From the NCBI GenBank assembly GCA_947447375.1, contig CANFJB010000009.1, positions 40,283 to 104,282 on the forward strand: a DNA stretch of 64,000 bases, read 5' to 3'. A program made the translations under genes and the position numbers. Positions 27,194 to 36,158 of this stretch are shown in pieces. How positions within the stretch are numbered: the stretch's first letter is position 1; every line of letters starts with the position of its first letter. Source of the stretch: Bacteroidota bacterium. Its GTDB lineage: Bacteria; Bacteroidota; Bacteroidia; Flavobacteriales; Flavobacteriaceae. Below the pieces are notes generated by a model. It did no database searches. It was given only the letters and a program-made list of their open reading frames with translations, and had not been told where the DNA came from.

Positions 27194-29983
27194 CTATAAT
27201 TTATCCTTCAAGTATTTAGCTGTAATCGATTCTTTGTTTTTTACAATTTCCTCTGGTGTTCCAATGGCTAGAATACGACCACCTAATTCACCGCCTTCTG
27301 GCCCTAAATCAATGATATGGTCAGCACATTTTATCAAATCTAAATTGTGTTCAATTACGATTATTGAATGTCCTTTTTCAATTAATGCATCAAAAGAAGT
27401 TAGTAATTTTTTGATATCATGAAAATGCAAACCTGTAGTTGGTTCATCAAATACAAATAAAGCTTTGTCTTTTGTACTTCCTTTAACTAGAAAAGACGCT
27501 AATTTAATACGCTGCGCCTCACCACCAGAAAGCGTGGATGAAGATTGCCCTAATTGAACATATCCTAGACCTACATCCTGAAGAGGTTGAAGTTTTTGAA
27601 CAATTTTAGAACTATTTGTACTTTTGAAAAACTCCAAAGAATCATCAACGGTCATAGTCAATATATCATCAATATTTTTTCCTTCAAATGCAACTTCCAG
27701 GACTTCCTTTTTAAATCTTTTCCCTTTACAAGTTTCACATGGTAGCTGAACATCGGCCATAAATACCATTTCTACATTAATTGAACCTTCTCCTTTGCAG
27801 GTTTCACAACGTCCGCCATCAACATTAAATGAAAAATGTTTCGGTTGGTAACCACGAATTTTTGATAATTTTTCTTTAGCAAATAAATCTCTAATATCGT
27901 CGTAAGCTTTAATATAGGTTACAGGATTCGATCTCGAACTCCTACCAATAGGATTTTGATCTACATATTCAATGTGTTTAATTTTTGAATAAAATCCTTG
28001 AATATCTGAAAATTGTCCCGCTTTATCTCCTACACCGTCTAATTTTTTTTGCATCGCAGGAAATAGTATTTTCTTAACTAATGTACTTTTCCCACTACCC
28101 GAAACCCCAGTAATTACAGTTAGAACTTCCAATGGAAATTTCACACTTACATTCTGTAAATTATTTTCACGAGCACCAACAATCTCGATAAATGAAGACC
28201 ATTTTCTTCTATTTTTTGGCACTTCAATTTCTAAACTACCATTTAAATAGTTGGCTGTTAATGTATTTTCTTTTAGAATTTCTTCAAATGTACCCTGAGC
28301 AACCAATTCACCTCCATGGGTTCCTGCTTCAGGACCAATATCAATGATCATATCTGCAGCTTTCATGATGTCTTCATCGTGCTCTACAATTATTACTGTA
28401 TTTCCAAGATCTCTTAGCGAAAGCAATACTTTTATCAATCTTTCTGTATCTTTTGGATGCAATCCAATGCTTGGTTCGTCTAAAATATACATCGATCCCA
28501 CTAAACTACTTCCTAATGAAGTGGCTAAATTGATTCTCTGTGATTCTCCACCAGAAAGTGATGCCGAATTTCTGTTTAAAGTTAAATAATCGAGACCTAC
28601 ATCCACTAAAAATTTCAATCTGCTATTGATTTCAACCAATAGTCTTTTGGCTACTTTTTGATCAAAATCAGATACTTCTAATGCTTCAAAAAAGGCAACT
28701 AATTTCTTAATTGATATTTGAACCAAATCTGAAATGGTTTTTCCGCCAATTTTAATGTAAGAGGCTTCTGTTCTAAGACGATTTCCTTTACAATTTTGGC
28801 ATTTAGTTTTTCCTCGATACCTAGAAAGCATGACACGATTTTGAATTTTGTAATTTTTTTCTTCTAATTCTTTAAAGAAATTATTTAATCCAGTAAAATA
28901 GGAATTTCCTTCCCAAACTAATGCTTTGTCTTTTTCTGATAGTTCGAAATAAGGTTTATGAATTGGAAAATCAAATTTGTAAGCATTGTTTACCAATTCA
29001 TCTCTGTACCAACTCATGCTTTCTCCTCGCCAAGCGTAAATTGCGTTTTCATATATTGAAAGCGCCGTGTTTGGAATTACTAATTCTTCATCAATTCCAA
29101 TTACACTTCCGTAACCTTCACATACAGGGCAAGCTCCGTAAGGATTGTTAAAACTAAACAAGTGAACATTGGGTTCTAAAAAAGAAATGCCATCCAATTC
29201 AAAATTGTTGCTGTAGGTAATTCGTTTATTGGTAGTTACTTCTTGTAAATAGCAAACTCCTTTACCTTCGTAAAATGCGGTTTGAACTGCGTCAGCAAGT
29301 CGATTATAAAAATCTTCTTCGTCTTGAATCACAATTCGATCAATTATCAGTAGAACTTCTTTTTTAGCTAATGATTTTGACTCCAGTTGATCCAAACGAA
29401 CCATTTCATTATCAACTAATATTCTAGAAAATCCTATTTTTAGTAATGAGGATAATTTGTCTTCTAATTTTCTTCCTTTTTCAAGATGTATGGGCGATAA
29501 AAGAAGCCATTTACTATCAATTTCAAGAGTTTTAATCTCATTAATTACATCAGTTACAGAATCTCTTTTAACTTCTTCACCAGAAATAGGAGAGTAGGTT
29601 TTACCAATTCGAGCATACAATAACTTCAAATAATCATATATTTCAGTTGATGTTCCCACTGTAGAACGAGCATTTGTAGTATTTACTTTTTGTTCAATTG
29701 CAATTGCAGGAGCAATACCTTTGATATATTCCACCTTTGGCTTGTCCAATCTTCCTAAAAATTGACGGGCGTAAGAAGACAAGCTTTCAACATATCTTCG
29801 CTGACCTTCAGCATATAAAGTATCAAATGCTAAACTTGATTTACCAGAACCCGATAATCCAGTAATAACTACCAATTTATTTCGAGGGATTGCTACATCA
29901 AGATTTTTCAAGTTGTGAACTTGAGCACCTTTGATTATAATATTTTTTTTTGGTTCTAGTTTTGAAATGTCTGTTTTAATCAT
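27194..29983 (-). CDS. uvrA: excinuclease ABC subunit A
   Basis: A 929-residue nucleotide-excision-repair damage sensor that works with UvrB and UvrC. Two ABC ATPase modules carry Walker A motifs GLSGSGKSS and GVSGSGKST, signatures LSGGESQRINLA and LSGGEAQRIKLA, and Walker B regions ending LDEPSIGLH and FDEPTTGLH. Zinc-binding cysteine pairs are in CPVCEGYG, CQNCKGNR, CETCKGEG and CETCKGKR. An in-frame start 15 codons upstream is possible, but a promoter -7 element (30002-30009) puts the transcript start too close for it, so the internal ATG before IKTDISKLEPKK is preferred. It is monocistronic. Confidence 0.96.
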   Translation of the reverse strand: MIKTDISKLEPKKNIIIKGAQVHNLKNLDVAIPRNKLVVITGLSGSGKSSLAFDTLYAEGQRRYVESLSSYARQFLGRLDKPKVEYIKGIAPAIAIEQKVNTTNARSTVGTSTEIYDYLKLLYARIGKTYSPISGEEVKRDSVTDVINEIKTLEIDSKWLLLSPIHLEKGRKLEDKLSSLLKIGFSRILVDNEMVRLDQLESKSLAKKEVLLIIDRIVIQDEEDFYNRLADAVQTAFYEGKGVCYLQEVTTNKRITYSNNFELDGISFLEPNVHLFSFNNPYGACPVCEGYGSVIGIDEELVIPNTALSIYENAIYAWRGESMSWYRDELVNNAYKFDFPIHKPYFELSEKDKALVWEGNSYFTGLNNFFKELEEKNYKIQNRVMLSRYRGKTKCQNCKGNRLRTEASYIKIGGKTISDLVQISIKKLVAFFEALEVSDFDQKVAKRLLVEINSRLKFLVDVGLDYLTLNRNSASLSGGESQRINLATSLGSSLVGSMYILDEPSIGLHPKDTERLIKVLLSLRDLGNTVIIVEHDEDIMKAADMIIDIGPEAGTHGGELVAQGTFEEILKENTLTANYLNGSLEIEVPKNRRKWSSFIEIVGARENNLQNVSVKFPLEVLTVITGVSGSGKSTLVKKILFPAMQKKLDGVGDKAGQFSDIQGFYSKIKHIEYVDQNPIGRSSRSNPVTYIKAYDDIRDLFAKEKLSKIRGYQPKHFSFNVDGGRCETCKGEGSINVEMVFMADVQLPCETCKGKRFKKEVLEVAFEGKNIDDILTMTVDDSLEFFKSTNSSKIVQKLQPLQDVGLGYVQLGQSSSTLSGGEAQRIKLASFLVKGSTKDKALFVFDEPTTGLHFHDIKKLLTSFDALIEKGHSIIVIEHNLDLIKCADHIIDLGPEGGELGGRILAIGTPEEIVKNKESITAKYLKDKL

Positions 29984-30001
29984 CGTCAATTTTAATGTAT
30001 G

Positions 30002-30028
30002 CAAAGATAAATAAATATAATAACACAA
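30002..30028 (-). promoter_or_regulatory. candidate uvrA promoter
   Basis: On the minus strand: TTG, 16 bases, TATCTTTG, fitting TAnnTTTG. It sits 19 bases before the chosen uvrA ATG and supports that start. Confidence 0.55.
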
Positions 30029-30143
30029 ACTTCCAACAAAAGTTAAACTGTTAATTCCCTATTTTTTTTAGTAAGTCTTTATTGAAATAATAAAATAGTA
30101 ATATTATTTTTATAGTATTCGTTTTTATTGTTTTCATTTTTTT

Positions 30144-30174
30144 TTGACTTTTTTTTAATCTTTTTCTATATTTG
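30144..30174 (+). promoter_or_regulatory. promoter of the PUL-associated secreted protein gene, with long leader
   Basis: TTG (30144-30146), 20 bases, TATATTTG (30167-30174): an exact match to the Bacteroidota housekeeping consensus. It predicts a leader of about 220 bases before the ATG at 30404. The leader is AT-rich, has no ORF of note and no terminator-like hairpin that I can see. Confidence 0.6.
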
Positions 30175-30403
30175 TTAAACAAAAGTTACGCGAAATCGTA
30201 ATAGTAAAACTTTACATTACCTCTACAAATTAAAAAATAATGCCGAATTATCTTGTGAAATAATTTAGCTTTAACCCTTGTAAATAAAGATTTTATAAGA
30301 GAAATCATTTATTTTCGATTTGTATAGTTTTTATATAGTAGCATTTAAACCAACTAAAATATAACTCTAGTAAATTTGATTATTAACTTTTTAAACTATT
30401 AAC

Positions 30404-32932
30404 ATGAAAAAAATTACTTTTTTGATTTTCCTTTTAGTTTCGTCTATTGGATTTTCACAACCAACAACAAATGCTCCGGTTCCAACCCGTTTGCAGGCGA
30501 ATGTTATTTCAATTTATAGTGATAGCTATACTTCAGTTGCAACCGACTTCAATCCTGGTTGGGGTCAATCTGGAACAGTTAACGCTACTTTCAATCCTAC
30601 AGGAACTGGAACTAATTATGCATTAGCATACACTAATTTCAACTACCAAGGAACTTTATTAACTACACAAAATGCCTCTTCAATGGAATTTCTTCACATC
30701 GATGTTTGGTGTGCTGCAAATCCGACAGCATCAATTTTGCAAGTGAGTCCAATTAATAATGGTACAGGTACTGCTGAAACTTTGGTTACAGTAAATTATA
30801 CTTCTGGTGCTTGGGCTAGTGTTGATATTCCTAAAAGTTCTTTCACAGGACAAACTTGGGATTCTGTAATTCAATTAAAATTTGCAGCGAATGGAGCAGG
30901 AAGTACTACTCCAATTAATGTTTATTTAGATAATATTTATTTCTGGAAAGCTCCTGCTGCTGCAGGAACACCAACAATTACTGGTTTCTCAGTACCTGCA
31001 AAATTAATGGGTGATGCTCCATTTGCAATTACACCACCTACAAGTAATAGTACAGGTGCATTTTCTTACACAAGTAGTAACACTGCTGTAGCAACAATTA
31101 GTGGTAGTACAATCACTGTTGTAGGAGTTGGTACTTCTACTATTACTGCAAATCAAGCTGCTGCTGGTTCTTACCTAGCTGGAAGTACAACAGCTTTATT
31201 TACGGTAACTTATGGTCCTCCAATGGTTGCTGCTCCTACGCCTCCTGTGAGAGTTGCTACTGATGTAATGAATTATTATAGTAATGCCTACACAGAAATT
31301 GCCGGTACAGATTGGAATCCAAACTGGGGGCAAACTACTGTTGCTTCAGAAATTTTAGTAGCTGGAAATGCAACTAGAAGAATGACAAATTTAAATTACC
31401 AAGGTGCTCAGTTTGTAGGTGCTCAAAATGTTTCTACAATGAACACTTTACACTTAGATGTATGGACACCTGATTGTACTTCATTCAAAGTTTCATTAAT
31501 TAGTACTGGTGCTGAAAATGCAGTTACATTAACTCCTACACTTTCTGGATGGAATAGTTTTGATATTCCATTAACAAGTTATAATGTTCCAAATTTAGCT
31601 GCGATTATCCAATTCAAATTTGAATCGGTTACTCCAGGTAAAACAGTTTATTTAGATAATATTTATTTTTGGAAAAACCCTGCAGCTTTAGCGTCACCTT
31701 CTTTACCAATAACGTTTGAATCTTCGGCTGTAGCTTATACATTTGCTGATTTTGATGGTGGTGTAGCTACTAAAATTGCAAATCCTAACTCAGGTGGAAT
31801 CAATACTACAGCTACTGTTGCTAGAATGGTTAAAAATGCTGGACAAGTTTGGGGAGGTTCTTCACTTGTATTAGCAGCTGCTATTGATTTCTCTGTAAAC
31901 AAAATATTTAAAGTAAAAGTGTACTCTCCAAGAGTTGGTGCTAGAATGTTATTGAAAGTCGAAGGTGCTGCTGGTGTTGCAACTTTTGAAAGAGAATCTG
32001 CTACGACTGTTGCAAATGCATGGGAAGAATTAACTTTTGATTATTCAGCGGTATCGACAACTAATCAATACAACAAATTAGTTTTCATATTTGATAATGG
32101 TACTATGGGTGATGGAACTGCAAATTATACTTTCTTATTTGATGAGATTCGTTTAATAGCTCCTACAGGTCCTGTTTTAACTCAAATGAGTTTACCAGTT
32201 ACTTTTGAATCTACAACTGTTGATTATGGTTTAATTTCATTTGGTGGTACTGCTTCTACTGTTGTAGTTGATCCAACATTAGCTACTAACAAAGTTGCTA
32301 AAGTTATCAAAAATGCTCCTGAAACTTGGGCTGGTACAACTATTACTGGTGCTGCTGAACTTGGATTTAGCCCTGCTATTCCTTTTACTGCAACTGAAAG
32401 AAGAATGAATGTGAGAGTGTGGTCTCCAACTACTGGTATTCCAGTACGTTTAAAAGTGGAAGTGAATCACCAACCAACTCAATCTGTTGAAACAGAAGCG
32501 TTAACTACTGTTGCAAATGGATGGCAAGTAATGGAATTTAATTTCAATAATCAAGCTGCAGGAACTGCTGCATTTAATGCTGCTTTCCCTTACGATAAAG
32601 CTTCTATCTTCTTTAATTTTGGAGTTGCTGGATCTGGTCAAACTTACTATTTTGATGATATGAGATTTGGTGCTGCTGCTTTAGGTGTTGCTTCTTTTGA
32701 TGCTTCAAACATCAGAATGTATCCAAATCCAACGTCTACTGTTTTCACAATTGAAGCTAATAATGTTATTGAAAATGTAGTTTTATACAATGTACTTGGT
32801 CAAGAAGTTCTTGCTAAAACTTCTAATAGTAATTCTGTTACTTTAGATGTTGCCAATCTTCAATCTGGAGTTTACGTTGTTAAAACAGTAATCGGAGGAG
32901 TTGTTTCAACTTCAAGATTAGTTAAAAATTAG
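30404..32932 (+). CDS. T9SS-secreted multidomain carbohydrate-binding candidate
   Basis: An 842-residue secreted protein without a recognisable catalytic motif. Order: signal peptide (to FSQ); beta-sandwich domain A1 (about 24-185, ends VYLDNIYFWK); Ig/Big-like domain (about 195-270); domain A2 (about 280-425, ends VYLDNIYFWKN); domain B1 (about 435-585, FESSAVAYTFADFDGG...); domain B2 (about 600-755); type A sorting domain (MYPNPTSTVFTIEA...). A1/A2 and B1/B2 are internal duplications. B1 is also closely similar to the C-terminal domain of the SusE-like lipoprotein at 40740-41831, so both probably bind the same glycan. It begins the PUL region and has its own promoter and terminator. Confidence 0.85.
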   Translation: MKKITFLIFLLVSSIGFSQPTTNAPVPTRLQANVISIYSDSYTSVATDFNPGWGQSGTVNATFNPTGTGTNYALAYTNFNYQGTLLTTQNASSMEFLHIDVWCAANPTASILQVSPINNGTGTAETLVTVNYTSGAWASVDIPKSSFTGQTWDSVIQLKFAANGAGSTTPINVYLDNIYFWKAPAAAGTPTITGFSVPAKLMGDAPFAITPPTSNSTGAFSYTSSNTAVATISGSTITVVGVGTSTITANQAAAGSYLAGSTTALFTVTYGPPMVAAPTPPVRVATDVMNYYSNAYTEIAGTDWNPNWGQTTVASEILVAGNATRRMTNLNYQGAQFVGAQNVSTMNTLHLDVWTPDCTSFKVSLISTGAENAVTLTPTLSGWNSFDIPLTSYNVPNLAAIIQFKFESVTPGKTVYLDNIYFWKNPAALASPSLPITFESSAVAYTFADFDGGVATKIANPNSGGINTTATVARMVKNAGQVWGGSSLVLAAAIDFSVNKIFKVKVYSPRVGARMLLKVEGAAGVATFERESATTVANAWEELTFDYSAVSTTNQYNKLVFIFDNGTMGDGTANYTFLFDEIRLIAPTGPVLTQMSLPVTFESTTVDYGLISFGGTASTVVVDPTLATNKVAKVIKNAPETWAGTTITGAAELGFSPAIPFTATERRMNVRVWSPTTGIPVRLKVEVNHQPTQSVETEALTTVANGWQVMEFNFNNQAAGTAAFNAAFPYDKASIFFNFGVAGSGQTYYFDDMRFGAAALGVASFDASNIRMYPNPTSTVFTIEANNVIENVVLYNVLGQEVLAKTSNSNSVTLDVANLQSGVYVVKTVIGGVVSTSRLVKN

Positions 32933-32956
32933 TTTAGAAATTAGTTAATTGTTTAA

Positions 32957-32990
32957 AAACACGTTCCGAAAGGGACGTGTTTTTTTTATT
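32957..32990 (+). terminator. terminator after the secreted binding protein gene
   Basis: AAACACGTTCC pairs with GGGACGTGTTT across a GAAA-type loop, followed by an eight-T run. It separates this gene from the regulator gene. Confidence 0.9.
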
Positions 32991-33096
32991 AAATTAATTA
33001 GAATTCTATAAAAATGGATTTAATAAAATTTGAGTTTTATATTGTTTAATTTGATTTTTTTCTATCTTTATAATCCCTTAATAATAATATATTGTC

Positions 33097-35907
33097 ATGT
33101 TTAATAAACAATTCTATTTTTTAATAGTATTCTTAATAAGTTTCCAATTTTCGCTCTGTCAAGAGTTGCCACCTATTGTGAAATACAATCCTGCAACCTA
33201 TGGTGCTGGAAACCAAAACTGGATGATATCGCAAGATAAAAATGACTTTATTTATTTTGCAAACAATGAAGGGTTATTAGAATATAACGGAACTACTTGG
33301 AGTTTATATCCATCGCCAAACGAAACCATTATTCGTTCTGTTAATGTAATTGACAATAAAATTTATACAGGTTGTTATATGGAATTCGGTTATTGGATTC
33401 GACAATCAAATGGCCAACTAAAATATACTTCACTTAGTAAATCTTTAAAAAATAAGATTCAAGACGACGAGCAGTTTTGGAATATTTTGAATTACGATCA
33501 ATGGGTGATATTTCAGTCTTTGAATAAGATTTTTATTTACGATACAAAAACTGGAAAATTCAATATTATTGCTCCTAAAAATGGTATTGTAAAATCTTTT
33601 AGAACCAATAATTCTATATATTATCAATCTCCTGGAGAAGGACTTTTTGAAATCGAAAATGGAAAAAGTAAACTAGCCTCAAACAATATTATTTTCCAAA
33701 AAGGGAGAATTGTATCGGTTTTTTCTACAATTGAGGGTTTATTAATCCAAACTCAATCTGATGGATTGTTTAAATTGATTGCTGGAAATATTACTAAATC
33801 TCCCACCTTCATGGATTCTGGGATTTCATCAAGTACAATTTATAGTTGTACTATTTTATCTGATGTAAGTTTTGCTCTAGGAACTGTATCTAATGGAATT
33901 TTTATTATTTCTAGAGAAGGAAAAGTAAAATACCACATTACTCAAAATAAAGGGCTTAGTAATAATACTGTTCTATCTCTTTTTGAAGATTCTGATAAAA
34001 ATTTATGGCTTGGTTTAGATAATGGGATTAATTGTATAAACATTCAATCGCCAGTTAGAAGTTTTGCTGATAATACTGGAATTCTTGGAACTGTATATAC
34101 TTCAATTGTTCATCAAGGAAAATTATATATTGGAACCAATCAGGGTTTGTTTTACAAAGGCTATGGTACCAATGATGATTTTCAATTTATCAATGGAACC
34201 AAAGGACAAGTATGGTCGCTTTACGAAAATCAAGGTACACTTTTTTGTGGGCATGATTCTGGGACTTTTACAGTAAATTCAGGTGTTGCAACTTGTATTT
34301 TCTCACAATCGGGTACTTGGAAATTCTCGAATGTTCCAAATCATATTAATTTATTACTCCAAGGAAATTACTACGGAGTTTCAGTTTTGGAGAATCTTAA
34401 CAATAAGTGGGTTTTTAGAAATAAAATTACAGGATTCGATTATTCTTCACGCTATTTTGAAATCACCAATTCTCTTGATGTTTTTGTTAGTCACGAATAC
34501 AAAGGTGTTTTCAGATTTAAGTTAGATCAAAATCTATTAAAAACCAATAAATTCATTACGTACAAAACCCCTACAAAAGGAAAAAATGCAAGTTTAGTTA
34601 AGTTCAATAATCAAATATACTACGCTTATAAGGACGGAATATTAAAATTGAATTCAAAAACGAATGAATTCGAGAAAGATAAATTGTTAAGTTCTGTTTT
34701 CGAAAACGACGAATATACATCAGGTAAAATGATTGTAGATAATTCAAATAAAATTTGGTTGTTTTCTAAAAATTACATTCATTATTTTACCTTGAGTAAA
34801 TTAAGTTCTGACTTAAAACAAAACAATATTCCAATTCCTGCTGCATTAACCAACTCAATGTCTGGTTTTGAAAACATCACTCAAATTTCTAATTATGGTT
34901 ATTTAATTGGAACTACCGATGGTTATTATACAATGAACATCAATGATTTAAGCTTTAAAAATTACAATGTTTCTATATCAAATATTAGCGTTAACAAACT
35001 AAATGAACCTTCCTTTTTTGCTCCAATAACGGAAGAAGGAGAGTTTAAATATGCTGAAAATAATGTTACTTTCAATTATACTGTTCCTGAGTATAATAAA
35101 TATATAAATGCAGAATACCAATACTTACTTCAAGGTGTTCAAGACGAATGGAGCGAATGGAATGCAAAGTCTACAGTGAATTTTAAGAATTTATCTCCAG
35201 GTGAATATACTTTTAAAGTCAGAGCTAAAATTGCAAATTCTACACCGGAGAACATGGCAACTTATACTTTTGTTATCCGTAAACCTTGGTATGCAACCAA
35301 TTTCGCGATTATCTTTTATCTGATTGTAATTATGGTTTTAGCTCATTTTATCAATAAAGCTTATAAAAACTATTACCATACTCAAAGAGAAAAACTAATT
35401 GAAGAAAATAACTTGTTGCTTGAAATAAAAGAGTTAGAGAATTCGCAAGAATTAATGAAAATAAGAAACGAACAGCTTTCTCAAGATGTGGACAATAAAA
35501 ACAAAGAGTTGGCGGTTTCAACTATGAGTTTAATCAAGAAAAATGAATTATTAGCATTGATTAAAGAAGATTTAAAGAATACTTCTGAAGAAAGTAATAA
35601 CAGCATAAAATCGGTTATTAAAAATATTACAAAGAACATTTCAGAAGAGGATTCTTGGACAGTTTTCAAGGAAGCTTTTGACAATGCAGATAAGGACTTT
35701 TTGAAGAAAGTAAAAATGGCTCATCCATCACTTACACCAAATGATTTACGACTTTGTGCCTACCTAAGATTGAACCTTTCGTCGAAAGAAGTAGCCCCTT
35801 TGATTAACATTTCTGTTCGAAGTGTAGAGATTAAGCGCTATCGATTGCGTAAAAAAATGGAATTGCCGCACGAACAAGGTCTCGTTGAGTATATTTTGTC
35901 TATTTAA
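33097..35907 (+). CDS. membrane-spanning sensor/HTH regulator of the PUL (beta-propeller, Y_Y_Y, LuxR-type HTH)
   Basis: A 936-residue one-protein sensor. A signal/anchor segment is followed by a periplasmic two-component-regulator-type propeller (about 25-660, with repeats such as SLFEDSDKNLWLGLDNGI), a Y_Y_Y domain (about 665-730, YQYLLQGVQDEWSEW), one transmembrane helix (about 734-755), a cytoplasmic coiled coil (about 765-850), and a C-terminal LuxR/GerE-like HTH (about 870-936, LTPNDLRLCAYLRLNLSSKEVAPLI with SVRSVEIKRYRLRKK). There is no histidine-kinase or receiver domain, so it is SusR-like and not a hybrid two-component system. It is placed directly upstream of susCD and is probably their activator, induced by a beta-glucan oligosaccharide. 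Confidence 0.9.
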   Translation: MFNKQFYFLIVFLISFQFSLCQELPPIVKYNPATYGAGNQNWMISQDKNDFIYFANNEGLLEYNGTTWSLYPSPNETIIRSVNVIDNKIYTGCYMEFGYWIRQSNGQLKYTSLSKSLKNKIQDDEQFWNILNYDQWVIFQSLNKIFIYDTKTGKFNIIAPKNGIVKSFRTNNSIYYQSPGEGLFEIENGKSKLASNNIIFQKGRIVSVFSTIEGLLIQTQSDGLFKLIAGNITKSPTFMDSGISSSTIYSCTILSDVSFALGTVSNGIFIISREGKVKYHITQNKGLSNNTVLSLFEDSDKNLWLGLDNGINCINIQSPVRSFADNTGILGTVYTSIVHQGKLYIGTNQGLFYKGYGTNDDFQFINGTKGQVWSLYENQGTLFCGHDSGTFTVNSGVATCIFSQSGTWKFSNVPNHINLLLQGNYYGVSVLENLNNKWVFRNKITGFDYSSRYFEITNSLDVFVSHEYKGVFRFKLDQNLLKTNKFITYKTPTKGKNASLVKFNNQIYYAYKDGILKLNSKTNEFEKDKLLSSVFENDEYTSGKMIVDNSNKIWLFSKNYIHYFTLSKLSSDLKQNNIPIPAALTNSMSGFENITQISNYGYLIGTTDGYYTMNINDLSFKNYNVSISNISVNKLNEPSFFAPITEEGEFKYAENNVTFNYTVPEYNKYINAEYQYLLQGVQDEWSEWNAKSTVNFKNLSPGEYTFKVRAKIANSTPENMATYTFVIRKPWYATNFAIIFYLIVIMVLAHFINKAYKNYYHTQREKLIEENNLLLEIKELENSQELMKIRNEQLSQDVDNKNKELAVSTMSLIKKNELLALIKEDLKNTSEESNNSIKSVIKNITKNISEEDSWTVFKEAFDNADKDFLKKVKMAHPSLTPNDLRLCAYLRLNLSSKEVAPLINISVRSVEIKRYRLRKKMELPHEQGLVEYILSI

Positions 35908-36074
35908 AGCTATTTTAATACTATCGATTTAACTATACAACGCCACAACATTAAACTATTTAGCTATCATTTTTTTATTTATTTTTAAATATATTTTCCC
36001 TAAATAATCTCTTTAAAAGCCATATTTGATTGATTTTTTTACCCATTTAATCCTACTCAAAATATTATTTTTAA

Positions 36075-36103
36075 TTGTATGATTTTTGTTGTGGTAACTT
36101 TTG
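36075..36103 (+). promoter_or_regulatory. candidate susC operon promoter
   Basis: TTG (36075-36077), 17 bases, TAACTTTTG, close to the TAnnTTTG element. The ATG of susC follows 55 bases later. The intergenic region of 251 bases has no terminator or ORF. Confidence 0.55.
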
Positions 36104-36158
36104 TTTTTTAATCGCCACTTAGCAATATTTTTATGATCTTAAAACAAACTAAATTATT

